Origin: Carnobacterium sp. 17-4
GTDB lineage: Bacteria > Bacillota > Bacilli > Lactobacillales > Carnobacteriaceae
Direction: 5' to 3'
Assembly (NCBI RefSeq): GCF_000195575.1
Contig: NC_015391.1
Coordinates: 124,001-188,000, forward strand
DNA: 64,000 bases
The notes under the pieces are model-generated. The model made no database searches and was not told the origin of the DNA. It saw only the letters and a program-made list of their open reading frames with translations. The translations under genes were made by a program, and so were the position numbers. Below, one piece after another: positions 42,164 through 53,467 of the stretch (the first letter of the stretch is position 1; each line of letters starts with the position of its first letter).

Positions 42164-43162
42164 GTGAGATTAAGTGTCTTAGATCAAGCACCTATTACAA
42201 GTGGAAATACAGCTGCAGATGCATTAATAAAAGCTGAAGAACTAGCTATTTTAGCGGATGAATTAGGGTACACACGTATGTGGATGGCAGAGCACCATGG
42301 AACAAATGGTTTTGCAAGTTCAGCACCTGAAATCACTGCAGCTCATTTAGCGGCAAAAACAAAAAATATTCGGATTGGTACGGGTGGAGTCATGATGATG
42401 CACTATTCACCTTTGAAATTAGCGGAAGTCTTTAAGACGTTAAGTGCTTTTTCGCCAGGGCGAATTGATTTTGGAGTAGGACGTGCTCCGGGTGGCGACA
42501 ACAACTCTATTTATGCTTTGTCAGAAGGGCGTCAGCCAATGTTGGACAATATGTATGAAAAATTTGATACCGCATTGAAATTAATCAATGATGAAGTGCC
42601 TGAAGAACGAGTATATACTCGAACGATTGCTACTCCTTCACACATTCAGCTGCCTGAAGCTTGGCTACTGGGTTCAAGTGGCAGCAGTGCTCGAAAAGCT
42701 GCCCAAATGGGAGTGGGGTATTCTTTTGCTCAATTCTTTATGGGTGGAATGACAAAGGATATCTTGGATGAATACAAAGTTAATTTTCAACCTTCTGCAT
42801 TTATGGAAAAACCGTACATCAATGTAGCGTACCTTGTTACGACAGCTGAAACTAGAGAAGAAGCAGAATATGAAGCTAAGCCACAAGATATTGCACGTCT
42901 ATTAATGGGGAGAGGCCAGATGGGTCAATTGCTGACACCTGAAGAAGCGCAACATTATCCCTTAACTGAAATTGATCAATTAACGATAAAACAAGGACGT
43001 GCTTTGCATTTGGTAGGTACGCCAAAAGAAATCGCTGCAAAATTATTAGAAGATCAAGCGAAATATGGTTTTGATGAAGCGATGATCTGTAGTATTCCTC
43101 ATTCACAAGAAAAACGATTAAATGTGTATCGTTTATTAGCCAAAGAATTACTAAATAAATAA
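42164..43162 (+). CDS. LLM-class (luciferase-like) flavin-dependent oxidoreductase
   Basis: A 332-aa flavin monooxygenase of the MsnO8 type: RLSVLDQAPITSGNTAADALIKAEELAILADELGYTRMWMAEHHGTNGFASSAPEI has the luciferase alpha start and the AEHH motif. KNIRIGTGGVMMMHYSPLKLAEVFKTLSAFSPGRIDFGVGRAPGG follows, and AWLLGSSGSSARKAAQMGVGYSFAQFF closes the flavin site. The start is GTG, with AAGGAGTGGAGAAATA before it. It probably oxidises a small organic substrate with reduced FMN; the natural substrate is unknown. Monocistronic. Confidence 0.9.
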   Translation: MRLSVLDQAPITSGNTAADALIKAEELAILADELGYTRMWMAEHHGTNGFASSAPEITAAHLAAKTKNIRIGTGGVMMMHYSPLKLAEVFKTLSAFSPGRIDFGVGRAPGGDNNSIYALSEGRQPMLDNMYEKFDTALKLINDEVPEERVYTRTIATPSHIQLPEAWLLGSSGSSARKAAQMGVGYSFAQFFMGGMTKDILDEYKVNFQPSAFMEKPYINVAYLVTTAETREEAEYEAKPQDIARLLMGRGQMGQLLTPEEAQHYPLTEIDQLTIKQGRALHLVGTPKEIAAKLLEDQAKYGFDEAMICSIPHSQEKRLNVYRLLAKELLNK

Positions 43163-43174
43163 TAAAGCACTCCA

Positions 43175-43216
43175 CTTCCAACCAATGAAGATTCCTTGGT
43201 TGGAAGTTTTTTTGTT
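43175..43216 (+). terminator. Terminator of the flavin oxidoreductase gene
   Basis: CTTCCAACCAA pairs with TTGGTTGGAAG, followed by TTTTTTTG. Confidence 0.88.
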
Positions 43217-43456
43217 TTTTTAATAAAACAATGAGAAAGATGATAAATTTTTAATGTTGGTTAAATTGAGTAAGTAAAGGCTTTTTGGTCTTTTTATATT
43301 AAATCCATGTGAGGAAACATTACATTGAAAAGGTATGTGTTAATTGATTTCTCATAAATGTGTATTTATACTATTGATTTAAGCAGCAAGAAAGACTTCG
43401 CCTGCTTAAAAGTTACTGATTACCATCAATGTTTTTGTAAAGGAGATGAGACAGAG

Positions 43457-44179
43457 TTGATTAAGCTACAGAATGTAAATAAATATTTCGGCGACCACCA
43501 TGTACTAAAAGATATTAATTTAGAGGTGGCTGAAGGGGAAAAAGTCGTTATCATAGGGCCTTCTGGTTCTGGAAAAAGTACCACAGTTAGATGTATGAAT
43601 TTTCTTGAGGAACCTACGACAGGAGAAGTCTATATAGAGGGCAATCAAATAACAGAAAAAAACAAATTAGAGATGGTACGAAATTCTTCTGCAATGGTCT
43701 TTCAACAGTTCAACCTTTATCCGCATATGACGGTGTTAGGAAATCTGACAATTGGACCTATAAAATTACAGAATAAATCAAAAAAAGAAGCAGAAGAACT
43801 GGCTTATCGGTATCTAGATATCGTAGGGTTGCGAGAAAAAGCGACAGCATACCCTTCAACACTTTCAGGAGGTCAACAGCAAAGAGTTGCTATTGCTAGA
43901 TCTCTCTGTTCTGAAAAGAAAATCATTCTATTTGATGAACCTACATCTGCTTTAGATCCAGAGACGGTTCAAGAAGTATTGGATGTGATGATCAAATTAT
44001 CAAGCATGAATATTACAATGGTCGTTGTGACTCACGAAATGGGTTTTGCTAAACAAGTAGCTGATCGTGTTATTTTTATGGATAATGGAACCATTTTAGA
44101 AGTAGGGCCACCAGAACATTTCTTTGAAAATCCTACTCATGAAAGAACAAAAGAATTTTTAAGCAAAATTTTAAGATAA
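43457..44179 (+). CDS. glnQ: Polar amino acid ABC transporter ATPase
   Basis: A 240-aa ATPase that powers the amino acid importer. Walker [10 protein letters not shown] (about 33-41), Q-loop [15 protein letters not shown], signature LSGGQQQR, Walker [16 protein letters not shown], and H-loop [28 protein letters not shown] is the usual start of GlnQ-type proteins. The start is TTG at 43457, preceded by AAAGGAGATGAG. The longer frame from 43358 has no ribosome site. It heads a four-gene operon with the binding protein and two permeases. Confidence 0.93.
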   Translation: MIKLQNVNKYFGDHHVLKDINLEVAEGEKVVIIGPSGSGKSTTVRCMNFLEEPTTGEVYIEGNQITEKNKLEMVRNSSAMVFQQFNLYPHMTVLGNLTIGPIKLQNKSKKEAEELAYRYLDIVGLREKATAYPSTLSGGQQQRVAIARSLCSEKKIILFDEPTSALDPETVQEVLDVMIKLSSMNITMVVVTHEMGFAKQVADRVIFMDNGTILEVGPPEHFFENPTHERTKEFLSKILR

Positions 44180-44211
44180 AAAAATAAAGATATACTTAGG
44201 AGGAAAAACAA

Positions 44212-45036
44212 ATGAAAAAAAGAAACTTATTAGCAACAGTCATTTTGTCTAGTGTATTATTTTTAGGTGCTTGTTCGTCAGATGATAGTTCAACAACAGA
44301 AGCAGACACACCAAAAGGATCGGATCAATTAACAATTGAATCAATCAAAGAAGCCGGCGTTTTAAAAGTAGGGGTAAAAGAAGATGTTCCAAACTTTGGG
44401 TTGAAGAATACAGATACAGGAGAAATAGAAGGATTTGAAATTGATATCGCTAAAAAAATTGCTGAAGATATTTTAGGCGATCCGGATGCTATTGAATTAA
44501 CACCTGTTACAGCCAAAACACGGGGACCATTACTGGATAATGGCGAAGTTGATATGGTTATTGCTACTTTTACAGTTACTGAAGAACGCAAAGAAACGTA
44601 TAATTTCTCAGATGCGTATTATGAAGATGCAGTTGGTTTATTAGTGAAAAAAGACAAAAACTATGAAGGACTAAAAGATATGGATGGAGCCAACGTAGGT
44701 GTAGCACAAAGTTCTACAACATCAGAAGCCATTGCATCAGAAGCTGAACAATATGATATTGCAGTCGAATTTTCAGAATATGCTACTTATCCAGAAATTA
44801 AAGCAGCATTGGATTCAGGTCGTGTAGATGCATTTAGTGTAGACAGATCCATTTTGGCTGGCTATTTAGATGATTCAACTGAAATTTTGCCAGACCGTTT
44901 CGCAACGCAAGATTATGGAATCGCCACAAAGAAAACAAATACGGAGTTAGCAGAGCATGTAAATGGGTTGATCACTACTTGGGGAGAAGATGATACTCTT
45001 AATGGATTGGTTTCGGAGTGGGGATTGAGTGAATAA
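44212..45036 (+). CDS. glnH: Amino acid ABC transporter substrate-binding lipoprotein
   Basis: A 274-aa lipoprotein: signal MKKRNLLATVILSSVLFLGAC with lipobox LGAC (Cys21), then a Ser/Thr/Asp linker. The binding domain (about 45-270) has the SBP_bac_3 core: GVLKVGVKEDVPNFG, GEIEGFEIDIAKKIAEDILGD, NGEVDMVIATFTVTEERKETYNFSDAYYEDAVGLLV, VGVAQSSTTSEAI. It presents a polar amino acid (glutamine or glutamate type) to the permeases. AGGAGGAAAAAC precedes ATG. Its stop codon overlaps the next gene's ATG by one base. Confidence 0.93.
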   Translation: MKKRNLLATVILSSVLFLGACSSDDSSTTEADTPKGSDQLTIESIKEAGVLKVGVKEDVPNFGLKNTDTGEIEGFEIDIAKKIAEDILGDPDAIELTPVTAKTRGPLLDNGEVDMVIATFTVTEERKETYNFSDAYYEDAVGLLVKKDKNYEGLKDMDGANVGVAQSSTTSEAIASEAEQYDIAVEFSEYATYPEIKAALDSGRVDAFSVDRSILAGYLDDSTEILPDRFATQDYGIATKKTNTELAEHVNGLITTWGEDDTLNGLVSEWGLSE

Positions 45037-45746
45037 TGAAAAGTACAAATCCATTCGCTCTTTGGAGATGGGAGGATCTTTTTCAAAATTTTGATAATTT
45101 TAGTTCTGGATTTTTAAGAACACTCCAAGTGGCCATCTTAGCATTAGTTTTGTCGTTGGTAATCGGAATCATTATTGGAATTTTATCAACTGCCCACAAT
45201 TTGATTCTGCGTTCGATCGCACGAGTATATGTCGAAATTTTTCAAAATATCCCTCTTGTCATTCAAATCTTCTTTATGTACAACGGATTAGCAATGGCAG
45301 GATTGGTCTTAAGCGAGTTTACGATTGGGGTAGTAGGAGTTGGATTGTATCATGGAGCTTACATTGGTGAAGTGGTACGTGCGGGTATTTTATCTGTTAC
45401 TAAAGGTCAACAAGAAGCTGCGTATGCACAAGGATTTAGTTATACACAAACCATGCGCTACATCATATTGCCACAAATGGTTAAAGGTATTTTGCCTCCA
45501 TTGACCAATCAAGCTGTCAATTTGATAAAAAACACTTCTGTATTGGCTATTATCGCGGGAGCAGACTTAATGTATGCAGCGGACTCTTATGCTTCATTTA
45601 GCTTGAATTATGGACCATCTTATGTGGTTGCTGGATTGCTTTACTTCATCCTCTGTTTCCCACTGGCTACATTCTCAAGGAAATATGAAGAGAAATTAAA
45701 AAAGAATGATTCCTTAGTTGTGGATATTCCGGAGGTGATGGAATGA
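45036..45746 (+). CDS. Amino acid ABC transporter permease (first)
   Basis: A 236-aa permease of the HisM/GlnP type: FSSGFLRTLQVAILALVLSLVIGIIIG at the N-terminus, and the EAA loop GVGLYHGAYIGEVVRAGILSVTKGQQEAAYAQGFSYTQTMRYIILPQMVK, the typical contact to the ATPase. Five hydrophobic spans. It begins within the TAATG overlap with glnH, so translation is coupled. It pairs with the next permease as a heterodimer. Confidence 0.93.
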   Translation: MKSTNPFALWRWEDLFQNFDNFSSGFLRTLQVAILALVLSLVIGIIIGILSTAHNLILRSIARVYVEIFQNIPLVIQIFFMYNGLAMAGLVLSEFTIGVVGVGLYHGAYIGEVVRAGILSVTKGQQEAAYAQGFSYTQTMRYIILPQMVKGILPPLTNQAVNLIKNTSVLAIIAGADLMYAADSYASFSLNYGPSYVVAGLLYFILCFPLATFSRKYEEKLKKNDSLVVDIPEVME

Positions 45747-46402
45747 TAAACTCCATACAAACCGTTTTTACACGGCCTAACGTGTTGTTCTTATTAGATG
45801 GATTAAAGACTACTTTGTTAATCTCTTTGTGCGTGGTGATCCTTTCCATCGTTTTTGGAACACTCTTAGGGTTGATCAGAAACTATGAGAAGAAATTTTT
45901 TGGTAAAATAGCTGGATTTTATATCGAGTTATTCCGTAATACACCATTGCTACTCTGGATGCTAGGTTGTGCTTTTCTGATCCCAGGCAGTACGATATTA
46001 GTGAAAGCCTCCATAGCACTGTTTCTTTATACAGCTGCAGTAGTAGCAGAAATTGTGCGTGGCGGATTAAACTCGATACCGAAAGGACAATTTGAAGCTG
46101 CTCATTCTCAAGGGTTCTCATTCTTTCAAACACTAGTGTATATTATTTTGCCGCAAACCTTTAAAAAAATTATTCCTTCTTTATTGTCACAAGTAATTAC
46201 AACCATTAAAGATACGTCATTTCTTGCTGGGCTAGGAATAATGGAATTTACACGAAGCGGTCAAGTTATTTTAGGGAAAGTAACGAAAACTTCCGAAGTA
46301 TTTTTGATTTACGGTTTCCTGGCGGTCGTTTATTTTATTATTTGCTTCGCACTGTCGGTTTTAGTAAGGAATTGGCATAAAAAAAATTCTGAAAATATAT
46401 AG
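45743..46402 (+). CDS. Amino acid ABC transporter permease (second)
   Basis: A 219-aa permease of the same family: FLLDGLKTTLLISLCVVILSIVFGTLLGLIRNYE and the EAA loop LFLYTAAVVAEIVRGGLNSIPKGQFEAAHSQGFSFFQTLVYIILPQTFKKIIPSL. It overlaps the preceding stop codon (ATGA), has GGAGGTGATGGA as ribosome site, and closes the operon. The two permeases and one binding lipoprotein are the standard layout for glutamine/glutamate or cystine uptake; the exact amino acid is not readable. Confidence 0.93.
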   Translation: MINSIQTVFTRPNVLFLLDGLKTTLLISLCVVILSIVFGTLLGLIRNYEKKFFGKIAGFYIELFRNTPLLLWMLGCAFLIPGSTILVKASIALFLYTAAVVAEIVRGGLNSIPKGQFEAAHSQGFSFFQTLVYIILPQTFKKIIPSLLSQVITTIKDTSFLAGLGIMEFTRSGQVILGKVTKTSEVFLIYGFLAVVYFIICFALSVLVRNWHKKNSENI

Positions 46403-46423
46403 TTAATATATTTTAGAAAATAG

Positions 46424-46456
46424 AAAAAAACGGACTCTTTAAGAGTCCGTTTTTTT
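46424..46456. terminator. Terminator of the amino acid ABC operon
   Basis: AAAAAACGGACTCTT pairs with AAGAGTCCGTTTTTT. Symmetric U-runs make it bidirectional, also serving the convergent DUF72 gene. Confidence 0.9.
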
Positions 46457-46468
46457 GTTAGGAAAATA

Positions 46469-47323
46469 TTAAAAATCTTCCTCAAATAAATTCAATTCAG
46501 TTTGCTGCGGAGCAAGATGGTCAAAAGTGAGCTGTAATTTTTTTTGCAATTGTTTTGCATTTTTCGCGGAGTGCCCACCAGAGTTATTGTTAAAAATAAC
46601 GGCAACTTCTTTTGATTCTGTTTCTAATTGGCGAATAATGGTTACAAACTCATCTAATTCAGAAGAACTATAATCGTAAAGCGTCCGCTTTTTTCGCCAA
46701 TTGGGTCCACTGGCATCTAACCAACCTTCATAGTTTTGTCCATGTAAACGAAATAGGGTGAGTTCGTCGTTGGTCCCTTTGACAACTAAAGGAACACTAT
46801 TTCCAGGGGTCTGAGGTTGATCGACAACAGTATGAATGAAATTTTCTTCAATTAGAAAAGCTAATGTATTTTCTTTATTGGTGTCACTGTACCAACTAGA
46901 ATGACGAAATTCAATCGCTATTGGCAGTTCACCCATGTATTGGCGGACTTTTCTTAAATACTGAACGTGTTCTTTTGTACAATCAAAATAAGGTGGAAAC
47001 TGAAATAGAAAAGTTTTAATTCGATTCGCTGTGATCATAGGTTCAAAAATCGCAATGTAATGCTCAAACATTTGCTGTTCAGTCGGGAAAAATTTTAGCC
47101 AATCTTTGTGTAAAGTCATCGCTTGAAAAGCTTTGGGGATAAATTGAAAAGTAGCTGGTGTTTTTTCTATCCATGAGAAAATGTTTTTAGCAGGAGGAAT
47201 AGCATAAAAGCTAGTATCCAATTCTACAAAAGGGAAATGCGAACTATAATCTTCCAAACGTTTAGATTTGCGGATGGTCAGTAAGTCATGATCGGACCAA
47301 CCCGTTAAACCGATAGAAATCAT
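46469..47323 (-). CDS. DUF72 (YecE/YunF-like) protein
   Basis: A 284-aa TIM-barrel-like protein. MISIGLTGWSDHDLLTIRKSKRLEDYSSHFPFVELDTSFYAIPPAKNIFSWIEKTPATFQFIPKAFQAMTLHKDW is the DUF72 start (GxSGW, ExxxTFY, FxFxxKxxxxxTH). IAIEFRHSSWY and VVDQPQTPG and EVAVIFNNNSGGHSAKNA complete it. ATG 47323 is preceded by AGAAGGAACCACA; the longer frame from 47374 lacks a site. Function in the family is unknown. It ends at the shared terminator with the amino acid operon. Confidence 0.9.
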   Translation of the reverse strand: MISIGLTGWSDHDLLTIRKSKRLEDYSSHFPFVELDTSFYAIPPAKNIFSWIEKTPATFQFIPKAFQAMTLHKDWLKFFPTEQQMFEHYIAIFEPMITANRIKTFLFQFPPYFDCTKEHVQYLRKVRQYMGELPIAIEFRHSSWYSDTNKENTLAFLIEENFIHTVVDQPQTPGNSVPLVVKGTNDELTLFRLHGQNYEGWLDASGPNWRKKRTLYDYSSSELDEFVTIIRQLETESKEVAVIFNNNSGGHSAKNAKQLQKKLQLTFDHLAPQQTELNLFEEDF

Positions 47324-47469
47324 TGTGGTTCCTTCTTTCTTGAGTAATAAATCATTAGCCTTATTGTACCGCAACCGTTATTATTAAGGAAAGTAAAAAC
47401 TTTTTATAAAATTTGTCACTTAACGGATAGGAAGAAGTTTAAGAGAAATAAATTAAATAACTATACGAA

Positions 47470-47485
47470 TGTTTCACGCGAAACA
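47470..47485. other. parS chromosome-partition site (near-consensus)
   Basis: TGTTTCACGCGAAACA matches the ParB-binding consensus TGTTNCACGTGAAACA at 15 of 16 positions; only the T of the central CGTG is C. It is intergenic, between the divergent DUF72 and HAD genes, next to a block of genes (metG-tatD-rnmV-rsmA-veg-ispE-purR-glmU-prs) that is origin-proximal in Bacillus. Both facts support a real parS. Confidence 0.7.
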
Positions 47486-47558
47486 ATTTGTTTCACTACT
47501 ATTACTACAAAATAAAAATGACAGTACTTAAATATAAATAATCAGAGGAGCACTTAAG

Positions 47559-48398
47559 ATGTATAAGCTTATATTTTTTGATATTGACGGAACGTTATTG
47601 ACAGATAAAAAAAGAATTCCAGATTCTGCTAGAAAAGCCATTCAAAATCTTAAAAGCAAGGGTATTATACCGGTTATTGCTACTGGAAGAGCACCGTTTA
47701 GAATTGATGAAATTTTAGCGTCATTAGATATTCAGACACACATTACATTGAACGGACAATACGTTGTGCATGAGGGAGAGGTCATTCATCAAAATCCATT
47801 GTCGGTGGATTCTGTTAAACGACTTGCGCTGGCTGCGGAAACAAATAAGCAACGTATAGCGTTTTGTGGGAGCGATGAAATACTAGGGACTTCCATGGTT
47901 ACTTTTGGACAAAAAGGACTGTTGAAAAAAATGATTCAGCAGGTTCCGATAGCGCCACCTAAAAAAGTGATGCAACTGCTCATGCGTTATATTGGCTCTT
48001 CTAAAAGAGTGAAGCCGGTTTTACCACATTACTATGAAGACCGTATTATTTATCAATGCATTATTCATACAACAGAAGAATACGATACCTTTTACCAAGA
48101 AGCTTTTCCGGATTGTCATTTTACACGTTGGAATCCCTATTCAGTAGATGTGATCTCGAAAGGAATGTCTAAAGCAGTGGGCATTCGAAAATTGATCGAG
48201 CATATAGGTATCGATATAAGTGAGACAGTCGCATTTGGAGATGGATTGAATGATATTGAAATGTTGCAAGCGGTTGGTATGGGAATAGCCATGGAAAATG
48301 GACGAACGGAATTAAAAGAAATTGCAGATGATATTACATCATCTCCAGAAAATCATGGCATTTTGAAAGGTTTGCAAAAATTGAATTTAGTGCCGTAA
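47559..48398 (+). CDS. Cof-type HAD-IIB phosphatase
   Basis: A 279-aa hydrolase. Motif I FFDIDGTLLTD (nucleophile Asp), motif II ATGRAPF, motif III SKGMSKAVGI, motif IV AFGDGLNDIEMLQAVGMGIAMENG give a full HAD active site with a type IIB cap between motifs II and III. Members dephosphorylate sugar phosphates, flavins or nucleotides; the substrate is not readable. AGAGGAGCACTTAAG precedes ATG. It lies alone between the parS-like site and metG. Confidence 0.93.
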   Translation: MYKLIFFDIDGTLLTDKKRIPDSARKAIQNLKSKGIIPVIATGRAPFRIDEILASLDIQTHITLNGQYVVHEGEVIHQNPLSVDSVKRLALAAETNKQRIAFCGSDEILGTSMVTFGQKGLLKKMIQQVPIAPPKKVMQLLMRYIGSSKRVKPVLPHYYEDRIIYQCIIHTTEEYDTFYQEAFPDCHFTRWNPYSVDVISKGMSKAVGIRKLIEHIGIDISETVAFGDGLNDIEMLQAVGMGIAMENGRTELKEIADDITSSPENHGILKGLQKLNLVP

Positions 48399-48593
48399 AA
48401 AGTCTTGAAATATCATGGGAAACTTTAGTTAAGATATAAAGAAATCATTCGTAATTTCCTATTTTCAGTAGTTTTCTGTGGTATACTATTTCAGAAAGCT
48501 TTTGAGAAAAAACAAGTTAAATAAAAAAGCACCCTACTCATTTGTTATCTAAACGTACCTTCTTTTCTAAAAGAGTATTTGATAGATGGTTAG

Positions 48594-50654
<2,061 letters not shown>

Positions 50655-50671
50655 AACCTTATAAAACGAAT

Positions 50672-50701
50672 ACCCTGCTGGAAACTCATTTAGCAGGGTG
50701 T
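50672..50701 (+). terminator. Weak terminator after metG
   Basis: ACCCTGCT pairs with AGCAGGGT (12-base loop), followed by GTTTCTGTT. The T-run is poor, so some readthrough into tatD is likely. Confidence 0.6.
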
Positions 50702-50734
50702 TTCTGTTAACGAAGAACAAGAAAGGGTGTAACT

Positions 50735-51502
50735 ATGTTATTTGATACGCATACGCATATTAATGCAGAAGAATTTGATCATGAAGTTCCAGAAACTGTA
50801 CAGCGCGCACTCGAAAACGATGTGAGCAAAATGGCTGTAGTAGGGTTTGATACTGAAACGATTAAAAAATCGTTAGCCTTAAGCAAGGAATATAAAGAAA
50901 TTTATAGTATTATTGGCTGGCACCCTACTGAAAGCTATTTGTATACTGAAGAAATTGAAGAGAAATTGTACCATCAATTGCAATTGCCAAAAGTCGTGGC
51001 TATGGGAGAAATGGGTTTGGATTACCACTGGGATACTTCTCCAAAAAATGTTCAAAAGGATGTTTTTCATAGACAAATGCAAATTGCCAGAGAGTTAAAC
51101 ATGCCTATTAGTATTCATATGAGAGATTCAATTGAAGATACTTATGAGATACTGAAAAAGGAGCATGTTGAAGATATTGGCGGCATTATGCACAGTTTTA
51201 GTGGCGACACATTATGGATGGAACGTTTTTTAGACTTGGGCATGCACATTTCTGTAAGTGGCGTCATCACGTTTAAAAATGCGCCTGAAGTAAGAGAAGT
51301 AGCTAAAGCTGCTCCGTTTGATAAATTATTGATTGAAACGGATGCTCCTTACTTAGCTCCAATGCCTTACAGAGGAAAACGTAATGAACCAGCTTACGTG
51401 AAGTTTGTAGCAGAAGAAGTGGCTAAGCAAAGAGGCGTTAGTTATGAAGAAGTGGCTCAACAAACGATGCAAAATGCTAATCGCTTGTTTAGGTTAGCTT
51501 GA
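50735..51502 (+). CDS. tatD: TatD-family deoxyribonuclease
   Basis: A 255-aa metal-dependent hydrolase. MLFDTHTHINAEEF has the HxH pair, GEMGLDYHWDTSP the Glu, ISIHMRD, IMHSFSG and IETDAPYLAPMPYRGKRNEP the remaining His and Asp metal ligands. The family are 3'-5' DNases or D-aminoacyl-tRNA-type hydrolases. AAAGGGTGTAACT precedes ATG. The stop codon overlaps the next gene's ATG by one base; with rnmV and rsmA it forms the conserved Firmicute cluster. Confidence 0.95.
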   Translation: MLFDTHTHINAEEFDHEVPETVQRALENDVSKMAVVGFDTETIKKSLALSKEYKEIYSIIGWHPTESYLYTEEIEEKLYHQLQLPKVVAMGEMGLDYHWDTSPKNVQKDVFHRQMQIARELNMPISIHMRDSIEDTYEILKKEHVEDIGGIMHSFSGDTLWMERFLDLGMHISVSGVITFKNAPEVREVAKAAPFDKLLIETDAPYLAPMPYRGKRNEPAYVKFVAEEVAKQRGVSYEEVAQQTMQNANRLFRLA

Positions 51503-52068
51503 TGGAAAAAATAAAAGAAGTTATTGTTGTTGAAGGCCGTGATGATACAAGGCGTGTTTTGGAATCGGTTGAAGCAGACACTATTGAAACAAATGGTTCA
51601 GCTATTGACGAAGAAACGTTGAAATTGATAGGAAAAGCTCACGAAACAAGAGGCGTCATTGTCTTTACAGATCCGGATTTTCCGGGTGAAAAAATCCGGA
51701 AAATCATTTCACAAGCCATACCAGGAGTGAAACACGCTTTTTTGACAAAAGATGAGGCTAGAGCAAAGGGCAAAGGCAGCTTGGGTATTGAACATGCTTC
51801 ACCTGAAGCTATACGCGCAGCACTATCAAAATGCTACACCGAAACCATAGCTAAAGAGTCGCTCATCTCACAAGAATTATTAATGGATGCTGGCTTGATT
51901 ATGGGGCCTTTTGCTCGAAAGAGACGAACCAAATTGGGCGAAAAACTTAGTATTGGTTACACTAACGGAAAACAACTTCAAAAGAGATTGCAAATGTTTC
52001 AAATCTCACCTGAAGAAGTTGTAACAGTGATGCAACAAATTTTGGAGGAAGAAAATGACAACACATAA
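51502..52068 (+). CDS. rnmV: Ribonuclease M5
   Basis: A 188-aa Toprim nuclease that matures the 5S rRNA precursor. MEKIKEVIVVEGRDDTRRVLESVEADTIETNGSAID carries the Toprim glutamate, and VIVFTDPDFPGEKIRKII the DxD. FSIGYTNGKQLQKRLQMF-like residues at the C-terminus match RNase M5. ATG 51502 overlaps the tatD stop (TGATG). Length and order (tatD-rnmV-rsmA) are standard in Firmicutes. Confidence 0.95.
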   Translation: MEKIKEVIVVEGRDDTRRVLESVEADTIETNGSAIDEETLKLIGKAHETRGVIVFTDPDFPGEKIRKIISQAIPGVKHAFLTKDEARAKGKGSLGIEHASPEAIRAALSKCYTETIAKESLISQELLMDAGLIMGPFARKRRTKLGEKLSIGYTNGKQLQKRLQMFQISPEEVVTVMQQILEEENDNT

Positions 52069-52948
52069 AGATATCGCAACCCCATCAAGAACTAAAGAGA
52101 TAATGGAAAAATATGGCTTCTCAGTAAAGAAAAGTTTAGGACAAAATTTTATTGTGGATCCTAACATTTTAAACAACATTGTAGCAGCTTCTAATATTGA
52201 CAAAAACACAAATGTTATTGAAGTTGGTCCCGGTATAGGTGCTTTAACTGAACATCTTGCAAGAGCAAGTAAGGAAGTTATTGCTTTTGAAATTGATAAT
52301 CGTTTATTACCAGTATTAGCGGATACCTTAAGCCCGTATGATAATGTTTCGATTGTTCATAGTGATGTATTGAAAATCAATTTACAAAAGACCTTACCAG
52401 AAATGATCGATTTAGATGAACCTTTAGTTGTGGTAGCTAATTTACCTTACTACATTACAACGCCTATTATTATGCATTTCTTAGAGACACCTGTTCGAAT
52501 CGATGGGTTAACAATCATGATGCAAAAGGAAGTAGCCGAAAGAATAACAGCTGCTCCCGGTAGCAAAGCTTATGGATCATTGTCCATCGCTATCCAGTAC
52601 TACATGGAAGCTGAAGTCGCTTTTATTGTTCCTAAGACAGTCTTTGTACCTCAACCAAATGTTGATTCTGCCATCATTAAGTTAACAAGAAGAGCGACAC
52701 CAAGTGTAACGGTTAAGAATGAAAAGTCCTTTTTCGCACTTGTTCGTTCGGCTTTTGTGCAACGACGTAAAACACTTTGGAATAATTTATTAATCAGATA
52801 TGGCAAAGAAGATTCCACTAGAGAAAAATTAACCCAAGCATTAGAAGCCGCAAGCATTGATCCAAAGCGTCGTGGGGAAACATTAAGCCTAGAAGAATTC
52901 GGCCGTTTATCAGATGCGATCGATGAGATTGTATTAAAAGAAGATTAA
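52055..52948 (+). CDS. rsmA: 16S rRNA (adenine(1518)-N6/adenine(1519)-N6)-dimethyltransferase
   Basis: A 297-aa SAM-dependent methyltransferase (KsgA) that dimethylates two adenosines near the 3' end of 16S rRNA. Motifs: KKSLGQNFIVDPNILNNIV, VIEVGPGIGALTEHLA (SAM), and NLPYYITTPIIMHFLE (catalytic NLPY). The C-terminal helical domain RRKTLWNNLLIRYGK is typical. ATG 52055 lies 14 bases inside the end of rnmV, with TTGGAGGAAGAAA as ribosome site, so translation is coupled. Confidence 0.97.
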   Translation: MTTHKDIATPSRTKEIMEKYGFSVKKSLGQNFIVDPNILNNIVAASNIDKNTNVIEVGPGIGALTEHLARASKEVIAFEIDNRLLPVLADTLSPYDNVSIVHSDVLKINLQKTLPEMIDLDEPLVVVANLPYYITTPIIMHFLETPVRIDGLTIMMQKEVAERITAAPGSKAYGSLSIAIQYYMEAEVAFIVPKTVFVPQPNVDSAIIKLTRRATPSVTVKNEKSFFALVRSAFVQRRKTLWNNLLIRYGKEDSTREKLTQALEAASIDPKRRGETLSLEEFGRLSDAIDEIVLKED

Positions 52949-53022
52949 GTTTTTTTAATTCTAAACAGGTATGCCAGTGGTATCAACGACTTTTGAAGTA
53001 GGTAATATGAGAGAATTATTAT

Positions 53023-53051
53023 TTGTACCAAAGGTTTTCTTGTGGTATACT
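53023..53051 (+). promoter_or_regulatory. Promoter of veg
   Basis: TTGTAC (53023-53028), a 17-bp spacer ending TGTGG, and TATACT (53046-53051), an extended -10. It lies about 50 bases before the veg ATG, where the strong B. subtilis veg promoter also sits. Confidence 0.78.
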
Positions 53052-53105
53052 TGTAAAATTTCATTTTATATGTTACAATGTCATCAGACGAGTGAGGTGA
53101 ATCTG

Positions 53106-53363
53106 ATGCCAAGTACATTAGCAGACATTAAAGAAAGCTTAGATGATCATTTAGGTAAGAAGATTATGTTGACCGCGCAAGCTGGTCGTAAGAAAAAAAC
53201 CGAACGCAAAGGTATTTTAGCAGACACATATCATTCAGTATTTGTAGTGGAGCTAGATCAAGAAGAAAATGCATTTGAACGTGTCTCATATAGTTATACA
53301 GATGTTTTAACTCAATCTGTAGAAATTGAATTTATTGAAGAAGAAAAACGCCAATTAGCTTAA
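53106..53363 (+). CDS. veg: Veg protein
   Basis: An 85-aa protein: [77 protein letters not shown] is the Veg family over its full length. In B. subtilis it stimulates biofilm formation and is made abundantly in growing cells. ATG 53106 is preceded by GAGTGAGGTGAAT; the longer frame from 52971 would start before the promoter's -10 and is rejected. The gene follows rsmA as in other Firmicutes and ends at a terminator. Confidence 0.95.
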   Translation: MPSTLADIKESLDDHLGKKIMLTAQAGRKKKTERKGILADTYHSVFVVELDQEENAFERVSYSYTDVLTQSVEIEFIEEEKRQLA

Positions 53364-53390
53364 GCATTAAAAAAGAATAGAAAACAGTTG

Positions 53391-53417
53391 ACGAGCTATA
53401 AATTGCTCGTTTTTTTT
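53391..53417 (+). terminator. Terminator of veg
   Basis: ACGAGC pairs with GCTCGT, followed by eight T. Confidence 0.8.
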
Positions 53418-53467
53418 GTACCATCAAAAGAGAGTCTATAATTTTTAGTGTTAGGGGATCAATAAGA

